A stretch of DNA of 64,000 bases, taken from positions 1,076,220 to 1,140,219 of the forward strand of contig CM074808.1 of the NCBI GenBank assembly GCA_037447605.1, in the 5' to 3' direction. The notes below the pieces were generated by a model. The model made no database searches. It had not been told where the DNA came from and saw only the letters and a list, made by a program, of their open reading frames with translations. This document shows positions 1 to 15,383 of this stretch, piece after piece (position 1 is the stretch's first letter; each line of letters begins with the position of its first letter). Origin of the DNA: Zygnema circumcarinatum. Its lineage: Eukaryota; Streptophyta; Zygnematophyceae; Zygnematales; Zygnemataceae. The position numbers and the translations under genes were made by a program.

Positions 1-52
1 GAGGGAGGGAGGGAGGGAGGGAGGACTGGGAGGGAGGACTGGGAGGGAGGAT
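1..52. repeat. GGGA-rich simple repeat
   Basis: Tandem GAGGG/GGGA units run from the window edge and decay into a poly-G stretch near 61-72. This is simple sequence with no coding content. The G-runs could form a G-quadruplex on the plus strand. Confidence 0.9.
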
Positions 53-414
53 GACGGGGCCGGGGGGGGGGGCGCTTGTTGTGAATAAGGGGGGTGGGCA
101 TGGACGTTTGAGGCTCGCATATGCGTCACTTCCAGCAGCGGTTTGATAGCGGGGGTGGTGATGGTTCTAATATGTACACTAATTCTGATAAAGTGGTGTC
201 TATCCTGGCGGATATGTCCATATAATTTATAAACCTACAAGTTACAGCCTACAGCCGCATCCGCGGCGCCAATGCTGAGCGTCTCGTGTGTGTCTTCATC
301 ATGACTCTGCATCCCATCCGCACGCATTTGGAACTTTCACCAAAATGATGGAGAAAAATCATGGTGCGCCCCCGAGCTCGAGAGAGCTCCAAGCCCACGC
401 ATGCATGAAGCCAC

Positions 415-437
415 GCATGCATGCATGCATGCATGCG
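415..437. repeat. ATGC tetranucleotide repeat
   Basis: Self-complementary ATGC units repeat here, just after the predicted splice donor of the LysM exon on the minus strand. They translate to artificial His-Ala-Cys-Met repeats in spurious reading frames. Confidence 0.8.
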
Positions 438-451
438 CGTGCATGGCTCAC

Positions 452-710
452 CTGGTCCGCTCGGCAGGGGCCCGCTTTCGGGGTCCGCCAGAGCCTTCCG
501 CGGAATGGGCTGTACGGCGCCGTCCACGCACACGGTCTTGCCCGCCTGCAAGGGGCTGCAGTTGAGGCCCGCGTTGAGCAGAGTGAAGAGCGAGGCGGAG
601 ATGTGGTACTTCTGCATGAGGGAGAGACACAAGTCGCCCTTCTTCGCCACCACCGTCTTAGTGCAGCACTTCCTCAGCCCCCCCGCGCTGATCCCTGCAG
701 CACACACCAT
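452..710 (-). CDS. LysM-domain protein, one exon (partial gene)
   Basis: Read on the minus strand, this segment encodes a single LysM-like module of about 50 residues between two Cys-containing ends. It opens with CTKTVVAKKGDLC, continues through the hydrophobic helix core with LFTLLNAGLNC, and ends with LQAGKTVCVDG. That matches the LysM pattern of a Gly-Asp turn, an Asn in the loop and a closing hydrophobic strand, which bind N-acetylglucosamine polymers. The exon ends at a good donor, CCAG|GTGAGC, with the GT at 451-450. Its upstream limit is either an ATG at 710 or an acceptor CTGCAG at 698-697, which would start the exon at 696. No signal peptide, kinase domain or second LysM is recognisable nearby, so the gene is partial. 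The family is usually extracellular, but that cannot be shown here. Confidence 0.6.
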
Positions 711-957
711 TTCGCTCCTTGTGAGAGAGGGGGGGTTGGAGGAGAGCAGAGGAGATGAGCTGCAATGCTGGACACGGGCATCAGCTTGCTCTCCCTCTCC
801 CTCTCTCTCTATCTTTCTCTCACGCAGAATCACAGCGCGTACCCGGGCACAGGAGGAGCAACAGCAGTACAGCCGCTACTGCCTGCACGCACGACCGACG
901 GGCTCGTGCGGCGCCTTGGAACCGCGAACTGCCCTGCATGCTTGCTTGCTAGCAGGG

Positions 958-1137
958 AGCGAGAGAGAGAGAGAGGGAGAGAGAGAGAGAGAGAGAGATC
1001 AATAGCGGAGGACAGAGAGCAGCGCACGAAATGTCAGAGAGACGTGTGTGCGGGCGGAGGGAGGCCGGGACGCGCTCGAGGGAGAGGGAGAGGGATGGGG
1101 AGAGGAAGAGGGAGAGGGAGAGAGGGAGAGGAGAGGG
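958..1137. repeat. GA-rich microsatellite
   Basis: Uninterrupted GA repeats (about 960-996) and GGGAGA-type repeats (about 1076-1137) dominate the segment. Long open frames crossing it encode only Arg-Glu or Ser-Leu runs and are not genes. Confidence 0.9.
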
Positions 1138-1925
1138 TAGCGGCAGACCGGGACCGCCGCAGCAATTTGGGGCGTGGGGCAGGAGCCGCAGGACAAGCCC
1201 CGCCGTATGGCCGCCAGCTGAGGACTGTACGGCCTGACTGCCGACCACTTGCAGGTGGGCACGTGGCGGCCCGCGGGCTCCCGCGCGGAGCCGCTTGGGG
1301 TTTTGTCGGATGCGGTTGGGCGCGGACGGTTGGGCGCGGACAGTTTTGGCCGCTTGCGGGGACATGTGGCCATTTGTACAGTTGGTACGGTCCGGAGTGG
1401 CCGGACCATACAGTACGGCATGAAATTCGGATCTGTACGGTACTTTGACCGTATCGATTTGTCCTATGGAGCGTCCGTACAGATCGTAAGTTGGTACTTC
1501 GCCAGTTCTCCAGGTTTGTAACCAAAAACCGGGGACGTCAACTGTCGCACGGTGGCCTTTGACTGACGGCTTTGTCAGCGCACGGGCGAAAAAGTAGAAG
1601 AAAAAAAAATAAAATGAATGAAAGGGTGCTGAATTTGTGAGGGCGAAGCCCCCCATTTGGCGGTGGCTCGTTCGAATGAATGTCCGCGCCCTGCCTTCGA
1701 ATGTTTTGTTAAGAGAACATGTTTTTTCAAGTCTGTGAGAACTGTGACTGACAATAGCACTGGTGGTTCCCTCTGTTCAGAAGGTTAGTAATTGCCCTGG
1801 TTAACCACGCCGTGTTTACAGGTAGAAACCGCCACAGAATATGACATCAGCGACCAAAGCTTAACCTATATAATGAACGAAAGCTTTTTTGAAAGTGAAA
1901 GGGAAGCCGAGATTGCACATCGTCG
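1138..1925. other. Intergenic, no gene recognised
   Basis: No conserved open frame is visible. The part from about 1375 to 1500 is rich in GTAC/CGTAC palindromic words, resembling the inner sequence of the transposon at 43579-43963, but no terminal repeats were found. SNM1 ends at the right border of this stretch. Confidence 0.5.
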
Positions 1926-4900
1926 CTATGGGCTTTTCATCCACTGCTGAAAATAAGTCTGCATGCGCCGCCGATCCTCCGCCTTTCCCACATTCACAGT
2001 GGGAACAATTCTGCCGGGTCGAAGAAACTGCCAAACAGAAGCAACAGCAGCACTAATCAGAGGGAGGTCCATTCAAAGAGACACATTAATTAAAAAATGT
2101 GCCGAGAGAGCCCAAAAAATCACCTGCACAAACTCCCGCAACTCGTTGAAGCTCGAGTGTTCACTATATGGAACGCCTACAGCCACCCCCATTCCCAAAT
2201 GGAAGCAAGATTTTTGGTTAAGAGGGAGGGTGAGGCTTGGAGATCTAAGCGAACGGTGGAGGATTTAGAAGAATGAATGACTGTCTCCTGTAGATGCTAT
2301 TGATATGATGGTCCTGGAAAAGGGAGCTTCCCTTATGTCTTTCAACTTCAACACCAGTTACTTTAGAATTTGTATCGAAATGAGGTCCTCACCATAAACA
2401 GAAACAACGCCGCTCGTTCGTGGCTTGACGAGTTCAAGCTTTGCTCCCAATCTCTCGTTATATGTCCATCCTGAGTGAAAACAAGGCCAAGATAGTTTTT
2501 TTCAGTCATCCTGACAACCACGGTTTGCCTCTCTCTATTACTGCGAAACTCAACTCTGAGCTACACTTTCAACTTATCATTAAGCCTCTGCAGCCAATGA
2601 GCTGAAGGCAGGACCAAACCTGTGGGGCGAAAGGCAAGAACTGAACTGAAAAATGGCTCAAACCGCTTCAGATGTTCACGCAGCCTCTGCAGAAGCAGAG
2701 GATTCCCCTAAACCCATCAGGCAAAAAAAAAAAACCACCACCTAAAATTCACTTGTTTCCACTTTAAAGGCACCTATCTGTAAACAAAAAACATCTCAGC
2801 GTATAGAGGTGCGGTTCTCTAAAGTCTGGCAAGCGATACTCTGCCTGCCTTCCGTTCGGGCATGTCTGCTCCCTACTTGCCTATTCACACACACATTGTT
2901 TCACGTTTTTCTTCCTTAATGGGACTGAACCTTCCTTGCAATGCTTCCAATCCATTAACTCCAGATGAGCCACACCAGCATCACGAGAGAGACTGAGAGG
3001 GGAATAGAGAGAGGGAGAAGTCTGCTTGCCAGCGGATTAAGGTGTCCAAGTGGGAGAACATGGAGTGGTGTAGTTGTGCCATCTGTTGTGAGCCTGTCAG
3101 ACAGCTCAGGCCACTCCAATGCCTGAAGAACTCTCTTCCGTCGGCTGTCCACACATATGTTCACCTGTTTTCCCGAACAGCTGAAATTAGCAGCAGATTC
3201 TGCCACTCCGTGTGGTTGCTACCTCCTCTCAAAGCTGTCCGGACCTCACCACCACTGATTCGATAACAAGTGTGGGTACAAAAAATCCGAAAATTAAGAA
3301 AAGTGAAGGAGCTTGGCTTCAAAGAAATGTAGAATTCAGGGCGCTATGGAGGAATTGAGAGACATAGGGAAGGTAGTAGGGTTGGGAGGAGGAAGGGAGG
3401 AGAAGGAAGGAGAGTGAAGGCAGTGCATGTCGAGAGAAGGGGGGGGACGTGGGGAAAAGGGGAGAGTGTGGGGAAAGAAGGAATTTGACGAAGTTAAACG
3501 AGGGGCCGGGTCAAAGTTGACGAGAGGAAGATATGGAGGTTCCAAGGATCACAAAAACGGTCCTTGCCTCTCCAGGCAGGCACACTGCTTCAGGCTCTCT
3601 TTCTCTATGTACTTCCCCAGAGCTCTCTTTCTTTTCGCTCTGAAGTCGTGTGAACAGGTGTCACATATAGCAAGCGCACCTTGAGTGCCTGCGAAACGGC
3701 TAGAAAGAGCCTCTCCTTGCCGATGGAGTATGAACCCACCACCACAAGAGTTTTGCTGCTTCTCTGCACGCGCTGCAAGGTAGTCTCCACTACAAATCGA
3801 ATCACATCCTCCTGCAGGGGGAAGCTGCTCCCGCCCCCCTCCTAATAATGACTCAGCATACACTACCTTCGGGCTTCTTCTCGCCAGTGAAAGAGTGCCT
3901 TTAAAGTGAAGCATACGAACGACAATTTGAGGAGGTATCTCCACTTCAGAGTGAAACAACCCAGAAAAATCAAAAGACTGGCGAATGACTTTGTCACAGC
4001 ATTGCCAAAGCAGCGGCAATCGAACAATCAGGTGAGCTAAGCAAAAAGTGGTATGGCTGGTATGGTCTGCACACCAGTATCTGGGATGGCAATACGTTGT
4101 GTCAAGAAACAGAGCGTCGATGCGTACGCTGCGCAGATGTGGGTACGACTGCATTGCTTGACTCCCTCGGAAGTCCCCCGTGTGCAAAATGGCGGTGCCG
4201 GACGGTAGCCGGAAGAGGATAAGGGCTGCACCGGGACAGTGGTTGGCGGGGAGGAAGGTCACCTCCGCACAGCCCACCATTCGGCTGCCTCCAATTGGGA
4301 GGGGGCAGAGCCACCTGAGCACCCTCTTCTCTACATGAGGAAAGGCAGATAGTAGAGGGACGGGCTGACAGGAGAGGGCGTGATTTGGATAAGGATCTGC
4401 TTATGTAGAGAGTAATATTCTAGCGGATGTGGAAACCGATATGGGAACAGCGACCAGCAGAAGTATTAGATGGGAAAAGAACGATGCTGTTTGACGTCTA
4501 GCCCCCACGACGGACATGTGAACTTCCACTATCTTCTGTTCCCACAATGTATGTGATCTGCTTACCGAGTATCCACTCCTAAGCACATCCTTGCTAATGT
4601 TGCGGTGACAGAAGTGCAGTATATGGGACCGTGCGTCCATGCCTTCGAGAGGCCCCCGTAATGGTCGCTGTGAAAGTGAGTAAGGAAATAGGCAGATATT
4701 CCTGGAATGGCGCCAAACATAAATGCATCTACAGCGAATGATGTTTCTGCACGGAAGAAAAGTGAACCCAACCCATGATTTTAATTCAGTATAAATAACA
4801 CTTTGATGGCTCTAAACTACCCAAAAAAAAAAAAAAAAAAAAACCCTCCTCAACCTATCGTGGTTACAAAAACAGTACCTCAGCAATGCCTTGTACATCA

Positions 4901-6032
4901 GGTTGAACAATGGATGGCAAAGTAAAATTCCACCAGCATGTCGAGAAACATACAGTAAGTCTATGTAGACGTCACCATGCCGCATTGTCCCTTGTTTCTC
5001 AACGTTACCGCTACCACTTTCTGCTTTCATTTCAGAAAACCTAGATTGCAGCCGCTTGACTTGTTCCAATATCAGACAGTGTAGGATCCATAAAAAGCTG
5101 GCCTTGACTGACAAACTCACACCTGGTATTTTCTTATAAAATGGACAAGATAGCGCCCTTTTCGCTTGCTTCCCAGATAGTCCAGTGCTAGCAAAATTAT
5201 TTGCTTTCTGAGAAGTTTGCTTTAGTTCCATAGCCTCTGATACTGATCCTTGAACAATTGTTCCCTCGCCAGACGGGCGCCAAGTGGTCCTATTTTCGTT
5301 TGACATAGAGTTAACCACCTCAGATGACTTGGTAGCGCCCATTCTCCTCCTAGACTCTGCAGAAATTTGTGTCAAAAAATAGGAATCAATTTGTTTCTGA
5401 ATCTTTCTGGATTCGCTGCCTGCATTAAGCTCATCGGGCTTCCGCTTCAGCCCCAAGAAGGACGACAAAGTTCCCTGAACCATCCTCTTCACTGTTGCTC
5501 CGTGCTGCTCCGGCCCTATACAGGTATTCGGCTGTTCATCAATCTCTGCAACTGTTGATGAAGTAGGAATGGCAACTGAACTGCGGATGAAGTCATATTC
5601 TACCTTGACAGGTTGCCTGTCAACTGACTTCCTCACTTCCACAGAAAAAAGGGACTCTTCCCTGCTACACCTTTGTGCCATTTTAGCCATTTCATTTGCG
5701 TTTCCCTCCGTCCTTTCGTTAGTGATTTCGTCCTCGTACCCTGCAACCTCTCGCTGCTTTCCTAAATCGCTGAATCTTCTTTCGCCCACTCCGCACTTCT
5801 GAAAGCTATTGCCATCTCTCCACGCAGGAGCTGCAAGCTCATCATGTTCAGCCCCATCCAGGGGAAGCTCACACCAATCATCACTCGTGCAATCTTCCTT
5901 TTGAAATTCCAATTCAATAACCTCTGCATCGTCTATTTGCTCCGTCTCATCGCACCAATCCTCCCAAACCACGCGCTTTCCTTCCGCATCTTGCAGAAAA
6001 TACCCTTCGCAGAGCTCCTCCTCCACTTTCAT
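1926..6032 (-). CDS. SNM1: SNM1/DCLRE1A-type DNA crosslink repair nuclease
   Basis: Nine exons join in frame: 6032-5123, 4746-4566, 4323-4075, 3824-3680, 3164-3030, 2686-2620, 2470-2393, 2176-2124 and 2027-1926. They give about 639 aa from the ATG at 6032. The N-terminal 290 residues are acidic and low in complexity, with a PIP-box-like QKQIDSYF at residues 212-219. The catalytic part starts at CPFYKKIP. It shows the metallo-beta-lactamase HFHSDH motif (residues 327-332), then [46 protein letters not shown] and YSEHSSF, and ends with IVPTVNVG. This is the SNM1/beta-CASP order. Family members are 5' exonucleases acting in the nucleus on interstrand crosslinks. Intron 5 appears to use a GC donor, CTG|GCAAGC. 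Intron 1 holds a poly-A run near 4821-4843. The gene is divergent from SnRK1. The true start could lie further upstream. Confidence 0.9.
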
Positions 6033-6219
6033 TTCACAAGTTCCTAACAAGATGAGAAATCTGCATTGAACTCACGTTCCTAGCCCTTACTGATGGAGCC
6101 AATATCGCTTCGTTTAGCGAGAGGATGTCTACCGCCATGTCTTCCTTCTCCCATGTTCCGTTTTCCATGGAACTGCATCGACGGGACCTCGTCACCTTCA
6201 CGCTTCTCTTCGCTCCCAA
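6033..6219 (-). other. Upstream open frame, possible 5' exon or leader of SNM1
   Basis: A minus-strand frame opening with MGAKRSVKVTRSRRC runs from 6219 into the SNM1 region. It is basic, then acidic, and ends just before the first SNM1 exon in a different frame. The only GT..AG pair joining the two frames directly would remove 28 bases (6071-6044), too short for a normal intron. It may be a real first exon joined by a splice I cannot resolve, a leader ORF, or the product of a small assembly indel. Confidence 0.35.
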
Positions 6220-6665
6220 ATGTTCGCATGCAATATTATTAGAGGGTATCGATCAAATGCAATTGCTAATTGATCAGAGTAGGAGAACAAAAAAACTGCA
6301 GTTGTTCTGATTTCCATTGCAATTCCATTGCATATTAGCAACACCTGCGCAAGCCATTTCTCTCCTTGTGCCTTCCACTGCAAAAAGTTCGCCACCAAAT
6401 TCATGAGCTACTCACTGTCCCCTGTACCGTTGTGCCTCCCAGGAACTCAAACTGTAACAGCCCGCTGAACATAGGCCCACCCGTTGCTCCAAGTACGGAA
6501 CCGCAACGGCGCCCACAAGGAAACGAACGCGACGCGAAGGCGTCCAAATTCCGGCAGCTGCCGCCACGTGGCCGCCCCGTCGCCCGCCGCGTGCCTTATC
6601 GCAGACGTGGCGCCAGCTCGGCGGGCCGCCGGGTCCACTTTTGGGCCCTGCCCTAAAGGGCTGCC

Positions 6666-6706
6666 TCTCCCTCCCTCCCCCTCCCCCTCCCCCTCCCCCT
6701 CCCTCC
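6666..6706 (-). repeat. CCCTCC tract with G-quadruplex potential
   Basis: On the minus strand this reads as at least seven G-runs of three to five bases separated by single A residues. It lies in the divergent spacer between SNM1 and SnRK1, upstream of both genes. Confidence 0.75.
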
Positions 6707-6903
6707 ATTGTTTGCCCTACTCTCAGGCGGAGGACAGCTATCCATGGCGTGCTCGGCAGTGAGTGACGCGTGGCACTCTAAGGGAACTTGCAACCTGTAC
6801 GGAAGGGGGGAGAGGGTAAATGGAGAGGATAGTTCACACGCCTGCTGAAGGAAGGGCGAGAAGGGGCCATGGCACATGCTTCCGGAAGGAGGGAGCGGGA
6901 GAG

Positions 6904-7077
6904 ATGGTGAAGGTGGGGTCGGTGGTTGAGCTGGACGGGCTGAATGGAAATCCGGGTGAAGATGTTGTGAAGCTGGAGGTTGGGGGAGGATTAGGGTTTG
7001 TGCGCAGGCAGTGGGATAGGGCCACTGGATTTCGGTGCCTTTGTCAAGAATCCGGCTTTGTAGTAGAAGCATTGTAG
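6904..7077 (+). CDS. Possible upstream ORF in the SnRK1 leader
   Basis: An ATG at 6904 opens a 57-codon frame ending at 7077, 30 bases before the SnRK1 start. The peptide begins MVKVGSVVELDGLNG and has no recognisable domain. It matters only if transcription starts upstream of it. Translation of such uORFs commonly lowers initiation at the main start. It may equally be chance. Confidence 0.25.
   Translation: MVKVGSVVELDGLNGNPGEDVVKLEVGGGLGFVRRQWDRATGFRCLCQESGFVVEAL
6991..6999 (-). promoter_or_regulatory. Telo-box (AAACCCTAA)
   Basis: TTAGGGTTT on the plus strand is the exact reverse complement of the plant telo-box. This element is frequent near transcription starts of growth and translation genes. 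It lies 109 bases before the SnRK1 start codon. A single nine-base match can occur by chance. Confidence 0.4.
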
Positions 7078-7080
7078 TAG

Positions 7081-12461
<5,381 letters not shown>

Positions 12462-13456
12462 ATGTCAGCTCTTCCAAAGCTAGTTAAGGCTGTGAAGAGC
12501 TTGCAAAGGACTGTTTACTTGTTGATTAGTTCTTGCAGCTGGGTGGCGGATGATGCCAAGAAGCTCAAGGTAGCCATGGCGGGCGTTCCTCTTGGAACTG
12601 AGGCTTTTACAGTGAAGCGGAGATACTCGTGTTCAGAGTTGCCTAGACCAGCACTCATAGAGGTCTATGTAGGAATTGAAGCTTCTCTCAGTGACCATGG
12701 AGTGATAGTGCATTGCCATTAAACGTAGAGCAGATGCAAAGAGGTGCTAAGTAGATGCAGTTTCATTAAGTCCCAGTGAGGAGGAAGATTTCCGCTCCTT
12801 TTCAGTAGTGGAGCGACATTGACATGGCTGAACTATGGCAGATCGCTCGTAGGAACCTACTTTGTGTAATAGGCAAAATTGTGTCATTCATGTTCCAGAT
12901 TGACCAGCAGACAACGAAAGGAAAGGCTCGGAGTTCCAGTTCACGCTGAATCTATGTTTATAGTTTGTTCTTCAGACTCGTCTGGCAGTTGGTCGGGGGT
13001 GTGTGTTTGGGTATGTGTGTGAGAGAGAGGGGGGGGAGGGAGAGAGGGGGGAGGAGAGAGAAAGAAATGCCCCTTGAAAACTTAACCACTTATCTTTCTG
13101 AAATTCCTGTGAAAACTAATATTGTAGGTCCAACGGGAGTCTTTCACTGTATGCAGTTCTGGACGTTTTGGGCATCAATATTTCCAGCCTTCATTAATGG
13201 GATTAATCCCTTTAAAGTTTCAACGATCCACGCTCTAACGTCAATCGACATGCAGTTCGATCATCGCAGTTCTCCTATGAAGTACAAAAAATGTGAATTG
13301 CAAAGTGAAGGGTAGAAGTACTAGAAAACTGTTAGAATAGTTTGTGGAATCCATGCCGCGTAATAAACTACGGAGAATACTTACTACGGTATGTAAAACG
13401 TCGCACGGCTTCCAAAGCATGCATGGCCCCCCTCCCCACTCCCCAGACCCCTTATT
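12462..13456. other. Intergenic, SnRK1 3' flank
   Basis: No conserved frame was found. A short GAGAGG-rich patch occurs at about 13020-13065. The left terminal repeat of the transposon cluster begins at 13457. Confidence 0.5.
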
Positions 13457-13473
13457 CAGGCCTCCTCAAATAG

Positions 13474-14368
13474 GGGATTTCGGCCTAAGATGAGAGAAAG
13501 TGATACAGCCGCCCCACTTTTTGGATATCCGCGCCCCCTTTTGGGAAAATTTGTACTTTCATTTTGGCTAATCACGCCCTCCCCCCCCCCCCTGGATCTT
13601 TCGGGAGGAGAGATCTTGTAGACAATCGGACCCCGCGCCTCGCGCGCAGGATCCGACCGTGCACCGACGTACGGCGCCGCGCCGCGATTGTCTACAGTAA
13701 GCAGTATTCATATTTTCGCCATGGTTTGGCAAATATGGGGCGAAAATCTTGATTTTGCAAATAGAAGGTTCGTGTTACCAATAGGCGGGCGGTATTATGT
13801 TAGAGTTCATGTATGTTCGTACGTAGCGTACCGTGCCATATCGTAACATATCGTACCGTATCGCAAAGTTTCGTATCGTATCTTATCGTATCGAATCCAA
13901 GAAGAAAGGGAAAGGAGCGAGCGCCTCTTATGGCAGCACTTGCGGGAAGATTCGGTGAGTTTTGCTTAAGCCCGTAACGGCTAGTACAGCAAGTATGAAT
14001 AGTACGGATACTACGGATAGTACGGATAGTACGGTTAGTACGAATTGCACGGCTAACACAGAGTTACCGTACAAAAAGGTGGTTTCGGCAAAATCGGGGC
14101 GAATTTCTTGGGGACGCACTGTACAGCGTGGAAAATATGAGGACTGCTTACTGTAGACAATCGCGGCGCGGCGCCGTACGTCGGTGCACGGTCGGATCCT
14201 GCGCGCGAGGCGCGGGGTCCGATTGTCTACAAGATCTCTCCTCCCGAAAGATCCAAGGGGGGGGGGGGGGGGGATGATTAGCAAAAATGAAAGTACAAAT
14301 TTTCCCAAAAGGGGGCGCAGATATCCAAAAAGTGGGGCGGCTGTATCATTTTCCAAGATGAGGGATTG
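13474..14368. repeat. Long inverted repeat (foldback arms)
   Basis: Bases 13474-13720 reappear in inverted orientation at about 14129-14368, with short indels mainly in poly-C/poly-G tracts. The best conserved core holds a GC-rich block from GTAGACAATCGGACC to GCGATTGTCTAC (13617-13695 and inverted 14148-14234). The spacer of about 400 bases contains degenerate CGTA and TACGGATAG repeats. A transcript would fold into a hairpin of more than 200 bp. Confidence 0.85.
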
Positions 14369-14809
14369 TTTCCTAAATAGGTTTTGAAAATACCCGTAAA
14401 TCCGTCCTGTACGGACGAAGCCGTGCACGAGCGTGAACTGCGCTGGTGAAGAAGATGAAGGGGCCCGAGACGCAGCGCGGCCATGGCGCCGAGTTTGGTC
14501 GCGAGGTCACTACTGGCAGGGAGGGAGGGAGGGAGGGACCCGGCGACAGGCCTTGGCACTGACCTCTAGTGTTGGACAACACCATCAGAACGTGACTCGT
14601 TTCTCAAGGATGGAGGAGGACCCGCCCTTTGTTGTCGCAAGTAGAGTTCATACGCATAGGATGACATCGCTATCGCGACGGCAAATGCAACTCATTTCAC
14701 TTCGTTTTTACCCAAACTATGCTTTTTTAGGGCTTGTATGGTATTTAGGGTTACATCACTTCAACTAATCTCAGATTCTCCCATAAATAAGCGATTTACA
14801 ATATTTAGG

Positions 14810-15226
14810 GGAGAACTATATACCGTCCCCCCTTTTTGGTTTTTAGGGCCCCCCCTTTGCTCTCTCCTGTAGTCTCTCTCCTTTGCTCTCACTCTGCTCT
14901 CTCTCTCTCTCGTTCTCTCTCTCTCTCTCCTCTGCTCTCTCTCCTCTAGTTTTTCTCTCCTCTACGCTCTCTCCTTTGCTCTCTGCTTTGCTCTCACTCC
15001 TCTCCTCACTCTCTTTCTCTCCTTTGCTCTCTCTCTCGAACGTTGCGCTGATGTGTGAGAAGGAGACAACGGGGGGGGAATATCCAAAATGGCGGGGGGC
15101 GGGATATTTCAAAACAGGGGGCAGAATAGCCGAGATGGGAGGGTCGGATTTAAGAAAAACAGTGGCGGGATAACCAAAAAGGGGAAGGGGGGAGAGGGGG
15201 GGAGGGGGGGGGGAGAATAGTTCTCC
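14810..15226. mobile_element. MITE, family 1 copy A (inserted in the outer element)
   Basis: Terminal inverted repeats start GGAGAACTATATACC at 14810 and end ATAGTTCTCC at 15226. Both sides carry the perfect 8-bp direct repeat TATTTAGG (14802-14809 and 15227-15234). The interior is a CT-rich microsatellite followed by the conserved motif ACGTTGCGCTGATGTGTGAG and several CCAAAA-G(n)-CGGGATA words. A second copy with the same ends and inner motif is at 31634-32231. It encodes no protein. Confidence 0.85.
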
Positions 15227-15383
15227 TATTTAGGGGACATCCCCTATTTTAGGAGGCCTGCCCGTAGTCCGTCTCCCAGACCCAGGGACCGTACTGTACT
15301 GTACTGTGGCCAAAGTCAAAATGTTCTTTTTCAAAATTTCTAACCGTTCTCTAATTTGCGCATTTGGGCAAAAGCGGCGTACA

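Larger units (their letters stand above)
13457..15260. mobile_element. Putative hAT-like non-autonomous element (outer)
   Basis: The left end CAGGCCTCCT (13457) is matched by its inverted copy ending at 15260. The similarity covers 22 bases with one mismatch. The eight bases outside each end (CCCTTATT and CCCGTAGT) agree at six positions, fitting an eroded 8-bp target duplication. CAGG ends and 8-bp duplications are typical of hAT elements. There is no transposase frame. Inside lie long foldback arms and a second, complete transposon at 14810-15226. Confidence 0.5.

Noticed and set aside
765-1656. Long overlapping open frames on both strands
   Set aside because: They run through GA/CT microsatellites and encode Arg-Glu or Ser-Leu repeats with no conserved motif.
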